Assembly: GCA_003509235.1 (NCBI GenBank)
Contig: DONH01000064.1
Location: 1 to 9,072 of the forward strand
From: Planctomycetaceae bacterium
GTDB taxonomy: Bacteria > Planctomycetota > Planctomycetia > Pirellulales > UBA1268
Reading direction: 5' to 3'
Length of the DNA stretch: 9,072 bases
The first letter of the stretch is position 1, and the number at the start of each line of letters is the position of its first letter. The notes under the pieces were generated by a model. It was not told the origin of the DNA and made no database searches. It worked only from the letters and a program-made list of their open reading frames with translations. The translations under genes and the position numbers were made by a program. Below, piece by piece: positions 1 to 6,946 of the stretch.

Positions 1-138
1 TTCCTGAACACTTTCATTCTTGAGCGCATCGTGCGTCAAAGCATCAGCATCAATGACCACGGCGCCATGGTTTCGAAACAGATTGGAAACTGTTGTTTTC
101 CCAGCTCCAATTTTCCCAATAAGACCAACGACAGTCAT
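1..138 (-). CDS. coaE: Dephospho-CoA kinase, N-terminal 46 codons (runs off left edge)
   Basis: This enzyme phosphorylates the 3'-hydroxyl of dephospho-CoA with ATP, the last step of coenzyme A synthesis, in the cytoplasm. Only the first 46 residues lie in the window. They begin MTVVGLIGKIGAGKTTVSNL, which contains a P-loop (G8-KIGA-G13-K14-T15) directly after the first beta strand, as in CoaE. The next block, VVIDADALTH (residues 27-36), carries the D-x-D pair (D30, D32) seen at the CoaE active site. The ATG is preceded by AAAGG at a spacing of 8 nt, and that site overlaps the TAA stop of polA, so the two genes are probably translationally coupled. Adenylate kinase-type P-loop proteins were considered, but the IDAD motif at this distance is typical of CoaE. 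The C-terminal three quarters of the protein cannot be judged. Confidence 0.9.
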   Translation of the reverse strand, partial: MTVVGLIGKIGAGKTTVSNLFRNHGAVVIDADALTHDALKNESVQE

Positions 139-146
139 TCAGACGA

Positions 147-151
147 CCTTT
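147..151 (-). promoter_or_regulatory. Ribosome binding site of coaE overlapping the polA stop
   Basis: On the minus strand AAAGG lies 8 nt before the coaE ATG and shares bases with the polA TAA stop (150-152). The arrangement suggests that ribosomes finishing polA re-initiate on coaE. It is one of the few clear Shine-Dalgarno sequences in the window. Confidence 0.55.
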
Positions 152-2936
152 ATTTTTCACACTCAGCCCATGTTGATCCAGTCTGTACTGAAACTTCCAG
201 CGGCACTTCAAGATCCATGGCACTTCCCATTTCATGCACAACAAGTGACTGAAGCGGCTCTGATTCAGCATCCGGATATTCAAAAAGCAACTCATCGTGA
301 ATTTGAAGCACAAGAAATGATGACAACTTGTCACGAACTAGCCGACGGGCCACTTTCAGCATCGCTAGCTTAATGAGATCTGCAGCAGAACCCTGAACAA
401 CAGTATTCACTGCGGTCCGTTCCGGTAAGGAAAGCGCAAAGACACCTCCTGCGCCTCGACGTCCTTCTTGATCACGAACACCATCTATTGCCCGCCGTCT
501 TCCTAACATCGTCGTAACGCCTCTCTCAGCCCGACACCGATCAAGCACCTCATCGATAAACTGAGATGCGCCAGCAAACTTCTCAAAATATGACGCGATG
601 AATTCCGCTGCCTCAGGCTGAGAAATACTGAGTGACTTCGCTAACCCAAATGCTGACTGTCCATAAAGAATCCCAAAATTCACAGCTTTTGCTGTACGAC
701 GCATTTCAGAGGTGACGTCTTCTGATTCCACTTCAAAGACGGCAGCCGCTGTTCTAGTATGAATATCTTCTTTGTTGCGAAAAGCTTCAAGCATCGCAAC
801 GTCACCAGAAAGATGCGCAAGAATACGCAGTTCTATCTGTGAATAATCGGCGGCAAGAAAGTGCCACCCCTCCTCTGCTGGCCGAAAGGCAGACCGAATC
901 TGCTGCCCTTCTGCAGTTCGAATCGGGATGTTTTGCAGATTTGGATCACTTGAACTGAGCCTCCCGGTGGCCGTTATAGTCTGATTGAACGTCGTGTGAA
1001 TTCGGCTCGTTCGTGGATCAACGAGAAACGGAAGTGCGTCAACGTATGTACTTTTAAGCTTTGAATACTTGCGATGCTGCAGAAGTTTGGCTGGCAACTC
1101 ATGAAGAGGTGCCAGTTCTTCTAACACTTCTGCATCCGTACTCGGTCCCGTCTTCGTTCGCTTGACGACTGGCAGGCCCTGCTCCTCAAACAGTACCGCT
1201 CGAACTTGCAACGGTGAAGAAAGTGAGAAAGCATGCCCAGCCAATTCATGCGACTCTTTCTCAAGTATCTTTATTTTTTCCTTATAGTCTTCTGACAACT
1301 CCGAAAGTAGTTTCGTATCAACACGAACGCCTCGACTCTCCATTCCAGACAGCACTTCAGCTAGCGGCAACTCAACGTCAGAAAAGAGAGAGCCAAACCC
1401 ACCCGTTTGAATTTCCTCCAAGAGCACTTCAATGAGCAATGCAACACCGTGGCAAGAAGACGCGGCCTCCTCTGCTGTCTGAGGTACATCCTGAACCTGA
1501 GTGCCTGATGAATCCACGTCGGCAAAACGGTCAAGAAGATCAGAAAGCCCTTGATTCCGCTGTCCTGCATCAAGAAGGTGGCCTGCGATCAACGGGTCGA
1601 ACTGCAGCCCAATCAGGTCAACACCTAGTCGCGACAGGGCAACTATTTGTCGTTTCAGGTCATAGCCAACTTTTGGAACTCGAGGATCGGACAATATTTT
1701 TCGTAGCGCATCGGACGATGTGATCTGCTTTGCCGAAAACCAAACACTCGCCTGAGTACCTGAATCCGTGTGGGCCAGAAGAGTAAGACCTGTAACCTCT
1801 GGCCATACGGGAGGCTCCCCGGCTTTGCTTCGGCCCCGTACTGCAGACTCAGTTACAGACACAATCAAAAAACCACCAGACGAAAGACTTTCTCGTAGTT
1901 TCTTCACAGCTGATGTGACTGCAGAATCCTTTGCGGGCAGCACCGGCGCTGGGTAGCGAGCATGTTCACCCTGGCTTTCATCACCAAGCGCCAAGAGCCC
2001 TTGACCACTCGGCTTTACCGACTTCGCAGCAGACGTCTTTCCGCCGGAAAGACTTTGTACTTTTTTTACAAGCGTCTTGAATCCTAGTTCCTGCAAGAAC
2101 TGAATCAGCGGCTCCGGATCTGGACGTTGAACAACAGCTGATTCCCATGAAATCTGAATCGGTGCATTCAGTTCAAGCTGAATGAGGCTTTGCCCCTGCC
2201 TCGCAGTATCTCCGTGCAACGCAATATTTTCTTGACGCTTTTTCCCTTTGACCTCGTCGCACCGAGACAGAATTTCCTCTAGCGTCCCAAACTGCTGCAG
2301 AAGACTGGACGCGATCTTGGGACCAATACCAGGAATGCCCGGGACATTATCAACCGTATCTCCCACAAGTGACAGATAATCGACAACTTGATCAGGCCTT
2401 ATTCCCCAATCTGCCAGCAGTTCAGCCTCACCAACAAAGACGTTATTTCGTAAATTAAGAAGCCGAACATGTGGCCCAAGAAGTTGCCGAGCATCTTTGT
2501 CTGATGTAACAAGTGTACATTCACCTCCAGCCGCAACTGTTTGCGCCGCAAGTGTGGCAAGCACATCATCCGCTTCGTAGCCAGCAAGCTCGAGACACGG
2601 CACCCCGAACACTTCAAGCAGTTTCTTCACAAGAGGCAACTGCGGAACAAGGTCAGCAGGCATCTCCGAACGCGTTGCCTTATAGTCCTCGAATTGCTTA
2701 TGACGAAAGGTTGGCTCTGGCGTGTCAGAGCCACAGAACAAATAGTTTGGTTTTTTCTTTTCCGTAATATCGATCAGATCACGCGTGAGGCCGAATACGA
2801 CCGATACCGGTGTGCCTTCGGGGCTACTCATTTCAGGCAATGCATGAAAGAGCTGGTAGACCCGAGAAAAGAGGTCAATAACCCAGACCGTCTGTCCCGA
2901 AAGATCAACATCGTTTTGAGATTGTTTTTGTGCCAT
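150..2936 (-). CDS. polA: DNA polymerase I with 5'-3' exonuclease domain and a degenerate 3'-5' exonuclease domain
   Basis: Family A DNA polymerase for gap filling, RNA primer removal and repair. The 928-residue product is full length. Residues about 15-290 are the 5'-3' exonuclease/FEN domain, with GYEADDVLATLA, VTSDKDARQLL and the helix-hairpin-helix stretch DNVPGIPGIGPKIA. Residues about 330-515 occupy the place of the proofreading domain, but the expected DxE, NxxxD and YxxxD residues are not recognisable, so proofreading is probably lost, as in Taq polymerase. Residues about 525-928 are the polymerase: TATGRLSSSDPNLQNIPIR, motif A DYSQIELRIL (D697), motif B RRTAKAVNFGILYG (K750, F754, Y758) and motif C QIHDELLFE (H880, D881). 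The frame extends 4 codons upstream to a TTG at 2948; I prefer the ATG at 2936, although neither start has a convincing ribosome site. The stop is 11 bp before coaE. The loop between GRRRAI and LPERTAVNT seems about seven residues longer than in E. coli Pol I. Confidence 0.96.
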   Translation of the reverse strand: MAQKQSQNDVDLSGQTVWVIDLFSRVYQLFHALPEMSSPEGTPVSVVFGLTRDLIDITEKKKPNYLFCGSDTPEPTFRHKQFEDYKATRSEMPADLVPQLPLVKKLLEVFGVPCLELAGYEADDVLATLAAQTVAAGGECTLVTSDKDARQLLGPHVRLLNLRNNVFVGEAELLADWGIRPDQVVDYLSLVGDTVDNVPGIPGIGPKIASSLLQQFGTLEEILSRCDEVKGKKRQENIALHGDTARQGQSLIQLELNAPIQISWESAVVQRPDPEPLIQFLQELGFKTLVKKVQSLSGGKTSAAKSVKPSGQGLLALGDESQGEHARYPAPVLPAKDSAVTSAVKKLRESLSSGGFLIVSVTESAVRGRSKAGEPPVWPEVTGLTLLAHTDSGTQASVWFSAKQITSSDALRKILSDPRVPKVGYDLKRQIVALSRLGVDLIGLQFDPLIAGHLLDAGQRNQGLSDLLDRFADVDSSGTQVQDVPQTAEEAASSCHGVALLIEVLLEEIQTGGFGSLFSDVELPLAEVLSGMESRGVRVDTKLLSELSEDYKEKIKILEKESHELAGHAFSLSSPLQVRAVLFEEQGLPVVKRTKTGPSTDAEVLEELAPLHELPAKLLQHRKYSKLKSTYVDALPFLVDPRTSRIHTTFNQTITATGRLSSSDPNLQNIPIRTAEGQQIRSAFRPAEEGWHFLAADYSQIELRILAHLSGDVAMLEAFRNKEDIHTRTAAAVFEVESEDVTSEMRRTAKAVNFGILYGQSAFGLAKSLSISQPEAAEFIASYFEKFAGASQFIDEVLDRCRAERGVTTMLGRRRAIDGVRDQEGRRGAGGVFALSLPERTAVNTVVQGSAADLIKLAMLKVARRLVRDKLSSFLVLQIHDELLFEYPDAESEPLQSLVVHEMGSAMDLEVPLEVSVQTGSTWAECEK

Positions 2937-3096
2937 AGCGAAGTGCAAAGATCATACCACCCCGTGGACCACTTCGACCATATACAAGACTCGACTGACA
3001 CACATGTGTGACAAGAGCGTCCTGCACAAGCACTATTGATGCGAAGACAAAAACACCGCAGAACCCACCGTGGGGCCTTCGATTGATGTTCGCGTG
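2937..3096. promoter_or_regulatory. 160-bp spacer before polA, with a 12-bp palindrome and a short GC-rich hairpin
   Basis: This lies between the stop of the diadenylate cyclase gene and the polA start and is the likely place for a polA promoter. CACACATGTGTG at 2999-3010 is a perfect 12-bp palindrome. Near the cyclase stop, CCCA-CCG-TGGG (3065-3075) could form a 4-bp hairpin, followed on the minus strand after nine bases by GTTTTTG. That would be a poor intrinsic terminator at best. I could not assign -35 and -10 boxes with confidence. Confidence 0.3.
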
Positions 3097-4026
3097 CTAG
3101 TCACCGCTCGGCGGCTCATACTCAAAGTCTTTCCACTTCATGGCACGTCGAAATGGCTCGATTCGTAAGATGACCTCGCCGTTCTGAAAGATGCGGACTG
3201 TGCCACTCGTTTCACTTACAGCAACAGCAACACTTTTTGTCCTCCGTGTGATTGCCGCTGCCGCCCAATGTCTCGCCCCAAGACCTTTCGCCACAGAAAC
3301 ACTTTCTGCTGATGCATCAATATAGCGAGCTGCTGCTTCAATTGTTCCATCGGCACTAACAACAAACGCACCGTCAAGCTGTGCTATTTCTTTCAGCCCT
3401 TCACGAACGCGGCCATCGTTGAGCTTGCGTTCACCGCGATTGTATCCACGAACTGGATCAAATCCTGTCGAGTGACTCGACTGAATGACCTTTCTGGCAT
3501 CGCCAACAACAAACAGTGTGCCGACAGGTTTTCCTTCCCGCCCCTCGCGACCAATTTCAACAGCCATATCAACTACTACTTTGAGCGTCTCAAGCGGCAC
3601 TTTTGTATCAAGGTTTCGTAAATCGCGACTCGTCAACTGGCCAAGATGCTCCGTCAATCGGAGCACGCTTACGGAATCTACTGTACCTGCCTCAAACCCA
3701 CTGTAAGCAGCAACCACTTGAGACTCCGGACCTATCTTGTCTTCAGCGACACACTCAAGCAGGGCTTGGGTTAATCTCTCGTGCACGGGAAGACCGGCCA
3801 CATCGATCATAATCCGACCCATACCATGGTCTGTGACCCCAGCAAGATGCGACTCATCATCTGAGGCTATCAATACAGTTTGCGTGCTAAGTAAGTCACG
3901 AAGCCGCGACCAATCAAGTCGTTGCTCCACAACAAGAAGCAAAGCCGCCGAGTCAGTCACATCGACGAGTTGCGATGCGGCTTCAAGAATTTGCACTAGC
4001 TGTGGAGAAAGTACCAGTGTGCTCAT
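3097..4026 (-). CDS. DacZ-type diadenylate cyclase (c-di-AMP synthase)
   Basis: Predicted to join two ATP molecules into the second messenger cyclic di-AMP. The 309-residue product has two parts. Residues about 1-125 resemble the pyruvate kinase C-terminal-like (PK_C) alpha/beta domain of archaeal DacZ, including AAYSGFEAGTVDSVSVLRL. Residues about 145-295 are the DAC domain: GREGREGKPVGTLFVVGD, the DGA motif at 218-220 in LDGAFVVSADGTIEAA, GLGARHWAAAAIT with RHW at 252-254 where DisA and CdaA have RHR, and SETSGTVRIFQNGEVIL. It lacks the helix-hairpin-helix DNA-binding domain of DisA and the membrane helices of CdaA, so a soluble cytoplasmic enzyme is expected. The ATG at 4026 was chosen; a TTG at 4041 in the same frame would add 5 residues. 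It starts 92 bp after the upstream membrane-protein gene on the same strand, and polA follows after 160 bp. The RHx variant appears usual for the DacZ branch, so activity is likely. Confidence 0.85.
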   Translation of the reverse strand: MSTLVLSPQLVQILEAASQLVDVTDSAALLLVVEQRLDWSRLRDLLSTQTVLIASDDESHLAGVTDHGMGRIMIDVAGLPVHERLTQALLECVAEDKIGPESQVVAAYSGFEAGTVDSVSVLRLTEHLGQLTSRDLRNLDTKVPLETLKVVVDMAVEIGREGREGKPVGTLFVVGDARKVIQSSHSTGFDPVRGYNRGERKLNDGRVREGLKEIAQLDGAFVVSADGTIEAAARYIDASAESVSVAKGLGARHWAAAAITRRTKSVAVAVSETSGTVRIFQNGEVILRIEPFRRAMKWKDFEYEPPSGD

Positions 4027-4118
4027 GGCTGCTGACCGCAAATGCTGAAAAACTGACGCCGTTTGAATTTCTTATTAGAAAGATACGGGCGACTCGCTTC
4101 GCATTCAAGAAAGACGTT

Positions 4119-5825
4119 TTACAACCGGGTCTTATCATCGTTCGGCAGCGTTGCCTGTCGAATTTCTTCATCCGAGCGAGCCACTTCAGCTGTGGCAGCC
4201 GCCTTCATCGGCCCCGTAAAAGCAACCACATTTCCTTGCAGTACCACACCCCATACTCGCTCTTGATAAATAGACATGGCGTGCAGTGCGTGACCAAGCG
4301 GGCCATCCTTCCAATTCCGTCCAGGCTCTCGAGCGAGCGCTGTCGCAATAAACTCTGTGGCTGCAATGATGCGATTCTCGTAAAGCCTCTCTTGATCTAG
4401 AGAGGCAACAAGCCACTCCAAAATGTGTCCAGTTGTTTGCACTTTCCGATCAATATCGTCATCTCGGTTGTCAGGGTACTTAAACCATTCAGTACTAAAT
4501 GAACCGTCTCTATTTTGCAGACGTTGCAGTGTCAGATGCTGATATTCTCGAACATAGGTGTTGGCCCGCTGATACACCCCATCGAGTCGGCCCGTTGCTT
4601 TCAGTCGTCGCTGACAACCGTATGCGAGACTAAAAAGGCGATGCGTTCCACCACAGGGCGCTGTTCTGATCGGCTGCCGGAGTTCTTCCTCCATCAAACG
4701 CTCAAGGGACCACGTTTCTCCATCACTACTTCGCCAGACGGCATCTGTGGGTAGATAATGAGCAAGCCCGATTAGTGCAAATGTTAACTCCGTTCCGGAA
4801 CGGCAATTCAACTTTTCATCCTCAATGAGGTCAGCAACGGTAAAGTTCTTCCCTCCAAGCAAGAGGGGTGACTTTGCTGAAACTCGACATTGAGCGAGAA
4901 TCGCTAGGTACTGTGCAGAATGCCCTTGTAGACCAACGCCGTACAATGCATGCGGCCTCTCATCTCGTAGGGTAAGCATGACCTGCCCCCGACACCGTCC
5001 TCCGGAATTCATCCAACCAATTGCGTTGACCAACTCTCCTCGTGGGCCACCGACGCGTATCTTTGTGGGAATACCGAATCCCACAAAGCCATGCATGATT
5101 TCCCACGGGCTGTGATGAGAGGTATTCATAGGCCTACGCTGATAGGTAGCAAGAGTCTGAGCGATTCTTACCCGCAGACGCTGAAGCCTCGCAGACTTTG
5201 GAGGCAGCGACCCAATTGGCTTCTTACTCGCATATGGGTTTGATGATGCTGCGGTTACACGAACGGGAGTCGGCCTCCCTCCAGTACCATTGCCTACCGA
5301 GGAGGCAACTCGCTGCCCCTCAATCGCAGCCAACTCTGAAGCATCAAAAATGGGCTGGTACTTCGGCTGCTCGGCGGGGCCGTACGTTGGATCAACGGCA
5401 ACACGAGCAACATGCTCGCCAACAGCCTGAATTGCCTCGGCAAAACGAACAAAAGACTCCCAATCATAGTCGACCTTTGACACAGAAGGCTGCTCTGATT
5501 CTTTCGTTTGGATACCTGCTAGCTTTTTTTTGCTCGCCTGCTTTTCAGCGACTGTCGGTGGCCTTGGTGCCGGCACAGGAATAAGTTGGGGGGTTGGCTC
5601 AGAACCACGGAAAAGCCGATCGACGAATCTACCTCGTGGGACAGCTGCAAAGATAAGCCCCTCAATAAAAACAATACCGACGAGAGCACCGATGACAGCC
5701 GTACGTGTCACGCCCTGACTTCCTTTTTGCCAAGGGACGCACCGCTTCCTTGACCAAAGAGGCACCAATGCTCTTGTGCGCGAAGACTCTTTTTTCAGAT
5801 CAATGACAGGAGAGGGGTGTGGCAC
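4119..5825 (-). CDS. Planctomycete-type membrane-anchored protein with a toroid-like domain, function unknown
   Basis: Single-pass membrane protein of 568 residues (GTG start) with no assigned reaction. Residues 1-38 are basic and would be cytoplasmic. Residues 41-63 (TAVIGALVGIVFIEGLIFAAVP) form one transmembrane segment, followed by a Pro/Lys-rich linker to about 115. The conserved body runs from about 235 to 530: SPWEIMHGFVGFG, GGRCRG, YGVGLQGHSAQYLAILAQ, LTFALIGLAHYLPTD, APCGGTHRLFSLAYG, LQNRDGSFSTEWF, QTTGHILEWLVASL and GPLGHALHAMSIY. The repeated helical blocks and the QNRDGSFSTEWF segment recall the alpha/alpha-toroid fold of terpene cyclases and prenyltransferases, but no catalytic Asp cluster of those enzymes is evident. 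I know similar proteins only from planctomycetes, where some carry an unsupported 'ADP-ribosylation factor GTPase-activating' label. A second GTG at 5711, giving 530 residues, has AAGGAAG upstream and places the membrane helix at the N terminus; it is an equally good start. The next gene is the diadenylate cyclase, 92 bp downstream. Confidence 0.85.
   Translation of the reverse strand: MPHPSPVIDLKKESSRTRALVPLWSRKRCVPWQKGSQGVTRTAVIGALVGIVFIEGLIFAAVPRGRFVDRLFRGSEPTPQLIPVPAPRPPTVAEKQASKKKLAGIQTKESEQPSVSKVDYDWESFVRFAEAIQAVGEHVARVAVDPTYGPAEQPKYQPIFDASELAAIEGQRVASSVGNGTGGRPTPVRVTAASSNPYASKKPIGSLPPKSARLQRLRVRIAQTLATYQRRPMNTSHHSPWEIMHGFVGFGIPTKIRVGGPRGELVNAIGWMNSGGRCRGQVMLTLRDERPHALYGVGLQGHSAQYLAILAQCRVSAKSPLLLGGKNFTVADLIEDEKLNCRSGTELTFALIGLAHYLPTDAVWRSSDGETWSLERLMEEELRQPIRTAPCGGTHRLFSLAYGCQRRLKATGRLDGVYQRANTYVREYQHLTLQRLQNRDGSFSTEWFKYPDNRDDDIDRKVQTTGHILEWLVASLDQERLYENRIIAATEFIATALAREPGRNWKDGPLGHALHAMSIYQERVWGVVLQGNVVAFTGPMKAAATAEVARSDEEIRQATLPNDDKTRL
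5719..5725 (-). promoter_or_regulatory. Possible ribosome binding site for an internal GTG start (5711) of the membrane protein
   Basis: AAGGAAG on the minus strand stands 7 nt before a GTG at 5711-5709, codon 39 of the longer frame. The GTG at 5825 has no such site and lies 12 nt after an in-frame TGA. Starting at 5711 would give a product beginning VTRTAVIGALVGIVFIE, a typical signal anchor. This decides between a 530- and a 568-residue product. Confidence 0.4.
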
Positions 5826-6268
5826 AGATTGGTCGCGTCAAGTTGAGGATTCGATTCATAGAACATCCGTCACCCCACAGACCTTCTGTGGGACACCTGA
5901 CGAAAGCACCGCAACAGCATCAACACACAGCCGCCCGAACTCCCACACAAGTACCAAAGTTCAGGGGAAACCCAAGTAGGAGTCGTCCATTGATACAGAT
6001 ACGGTGGTTATCGGTCGGAACCAATCAGAAAAGCGGCTATCAGCCAAAGGCCCAAAGAACTCCCCTAAACTCTACAATCAGAAAACTCATAGATTTGCCA
6101 AAGATCTCTTGCTGCAGTTGCTTGTACACGCAGATCAGTCTGGAATTCTAGCCCCATTAAGCCCATTGCGTGCTTTCTTTCAAACGACCGAAACAGAAAA
6201 CACAACTTGTAGCCACTTTCTTGGAATCTGACTTTAAGAAACATGTCAATTGATTGGTTTATTCAAAC
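5826..6268. other. 443-bp stretch without a convincing gene; probable leader of the membrane-protein gene
   Basis: It lies between two minus-strand genes. It contains an imperfect hairpin at 5868-5902, an 11-bp direct repeat CAATCAGAAAA (6022-6032 and 6075-6085), and a short AT-rich hairpin GGTTT-ATTC-AAACC (6256-6269) just after the HEAT-protein stop. The minus-strand TTGACA at 6244-6249 resembles a -35 box but has no good -10 at the right distance. Frames here are short and lack ribosome sites. The best is a 59-codon minus-strand frame at 6065-6244, which I do not call as a gene. Confidence 0.5.
5868..5902. repeat. Inverted repeat: 7-bp stem plus 5-bp outer stem
   Basis: CCCACAG (5874-5880) and CTGTGGG (5886-5892) pair perfectly around a 5-nt loop. 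Outside an asymmetric internal loop, CGTCA (5868-5872) pairs with TGACG (5898-5902). There is no T run after it on either strand, so it is not an intrinsic terminator. On the minus strand it would sit in the leader of the membrane-protein gene, 43 nt before the GTG at 5825. It may be an RNA structure or a protein-binding site; chance is not excluded. Confidence 0.4.
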
Positions 6269-6946
6269 CTAAAAAATCTGTCGCCATACCTCAGCAACTG
6301 ACCATTCTTCACGATACGCAGAAGGATCTTCCGCCCACTCACGCCACGCATTTACATCATTACCGAGGTCACGACCGCTCACTTCCTTAAGCGAAGCCAC
6401 GGCCCGGAACTGAACCGCAGGATCAGGTGCCTCAAGTGCTTCTGCAAGCACGGGTATAGCGGCTTCATTACCAAGAGCACCAAGATCTCGTATCGCATGA
6501 AGTCGCACGTCAACATCCTCATCACTCCGGAAACGATTGGCCAGATATTGAACCGCCTCATCTCCTCCTATCTGGAGCCAGGCATCACAGGCTGCAATAC
6601 GAACGAGGGTATCTGGATCATCAAGTCCACCTATACAGATTGCACGCGAGGATGGGTTGTCGAAATCTGCACAGAGTTGCAAAATTTCTGCTCTCACTCG
6701 AGGATCATGTTCAGCCAACATTTGATTTACAAGTTCTGCTGAAAACTCTGCCTGTGACTCAGAATTATCACTTCTTGATTTTTTTGCCTGTTGCCGCAGT
6801 TCTTTAATTCTCTGATCCGCGTTAAGCCCGTACTTTTCCTTTTCGATTGCAGCCTGTTGTGAATCGACCCAAGGCAAGGAACTTGCACAGCCACCTACAA
6901 AACAACTGAGAAAACACCCAGCAACCAAAGCTTTAGATTTCATCAT
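6269..6946 (-). CDS. HEAT-repeat lipoprotein
   Basis: Predicted exported lipoprotein with a scaffold of HEAT-type helical repeats that probably binds another protein; no enzymatic motif is visible. The 225-residue product starts MMKSKALVAGCFLSCFVGGC, a short basic N-region, a hydrophobic core and a lipobox VGGC with the lipidated Cys at residue 20. A charged helical linker follows (about residues 33-70). HEAT repeats fill about residues 75-200, seen in DPRVRAEILQLCADF, DDPDTLVRIAACDAWLQIGG, DVDVRLHAIRDLGALGNEAA and DPAVQFRAVASLKEVSG. The C-terminal NAWREWAE block ends the protein. The frame is open to an ATG at 7060, but that would put 38 residues before the signal peptide, so I chose the ATG at 6946. 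An ATG at 6943 immediately follows, and GGA stands 5 nt before it. The gene diverges from the DUF1570 gene. Confidence 0.8.
   Translation of the reverse strand: MMKSKALVAGCFLSCFVGGCASSLPWVDSQQAAIEKEKYGLNADQRIKELRQQAKKSRSDNSESQAEFSAELVNQMLAEHDPRVRAEILQLCADFDNPSSRAICIGGLDDPDTLVRIAACDAWLQIGGDEAVQYLANRFRSDEDVDVRLHAIRDLGALGNEAAIPVLAEALEAPDPAVQFRAVASLKEVSGRDLGNDVNAWREWAEDPSAYREEWSVAEVWRQIF

Noticed and set aside
2541..3011. Plus-strand 156-codon frame
   Set aside because: It is almost wholly antisense to the 5' nuclease domain of polA, whose motifs are unambiguous; Arg/His/Cys-rich shadow sequence.
4066..4079. AT-rich inverted repeat TTTCT-TATT-AGAAA between the membrane-protein and cyclase genes
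   Set aside because: A 5-bp AT stem without a T run is too weak to call as a terminator or regulatory site.
3975..4400. Plus-strand 141-codon frame spanning the cyclase/membrane-protein junction
   Set aside because: It is antisense to two well-supported genes and has no recognisable protein features.
5819..6151. Plus-strand 110-codon frame
   Set aside because: It starts with a TTG inside the antisense of the membrane-protein gene, has no ribosome site, and its composition (Pro/His/Gln/Arg/Thr-rich) looks non-coding.
6065..6244. Minus-strand 59-codon frame starting ATG, inside the 443-bp gap
   Set aside because: It has no ribosome site, no recognisable motif and no supporting context. One frame of this length in 443 bp is unremarkable. 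A homologue in relatives would change this view.
6244..6249. Minus-strand TTGACA as a promoter -35 box
   Set aside because: No acceptable -10 hexamer lies 16-18 bp downstream, and it sits right behind the HEAT-gene stop.
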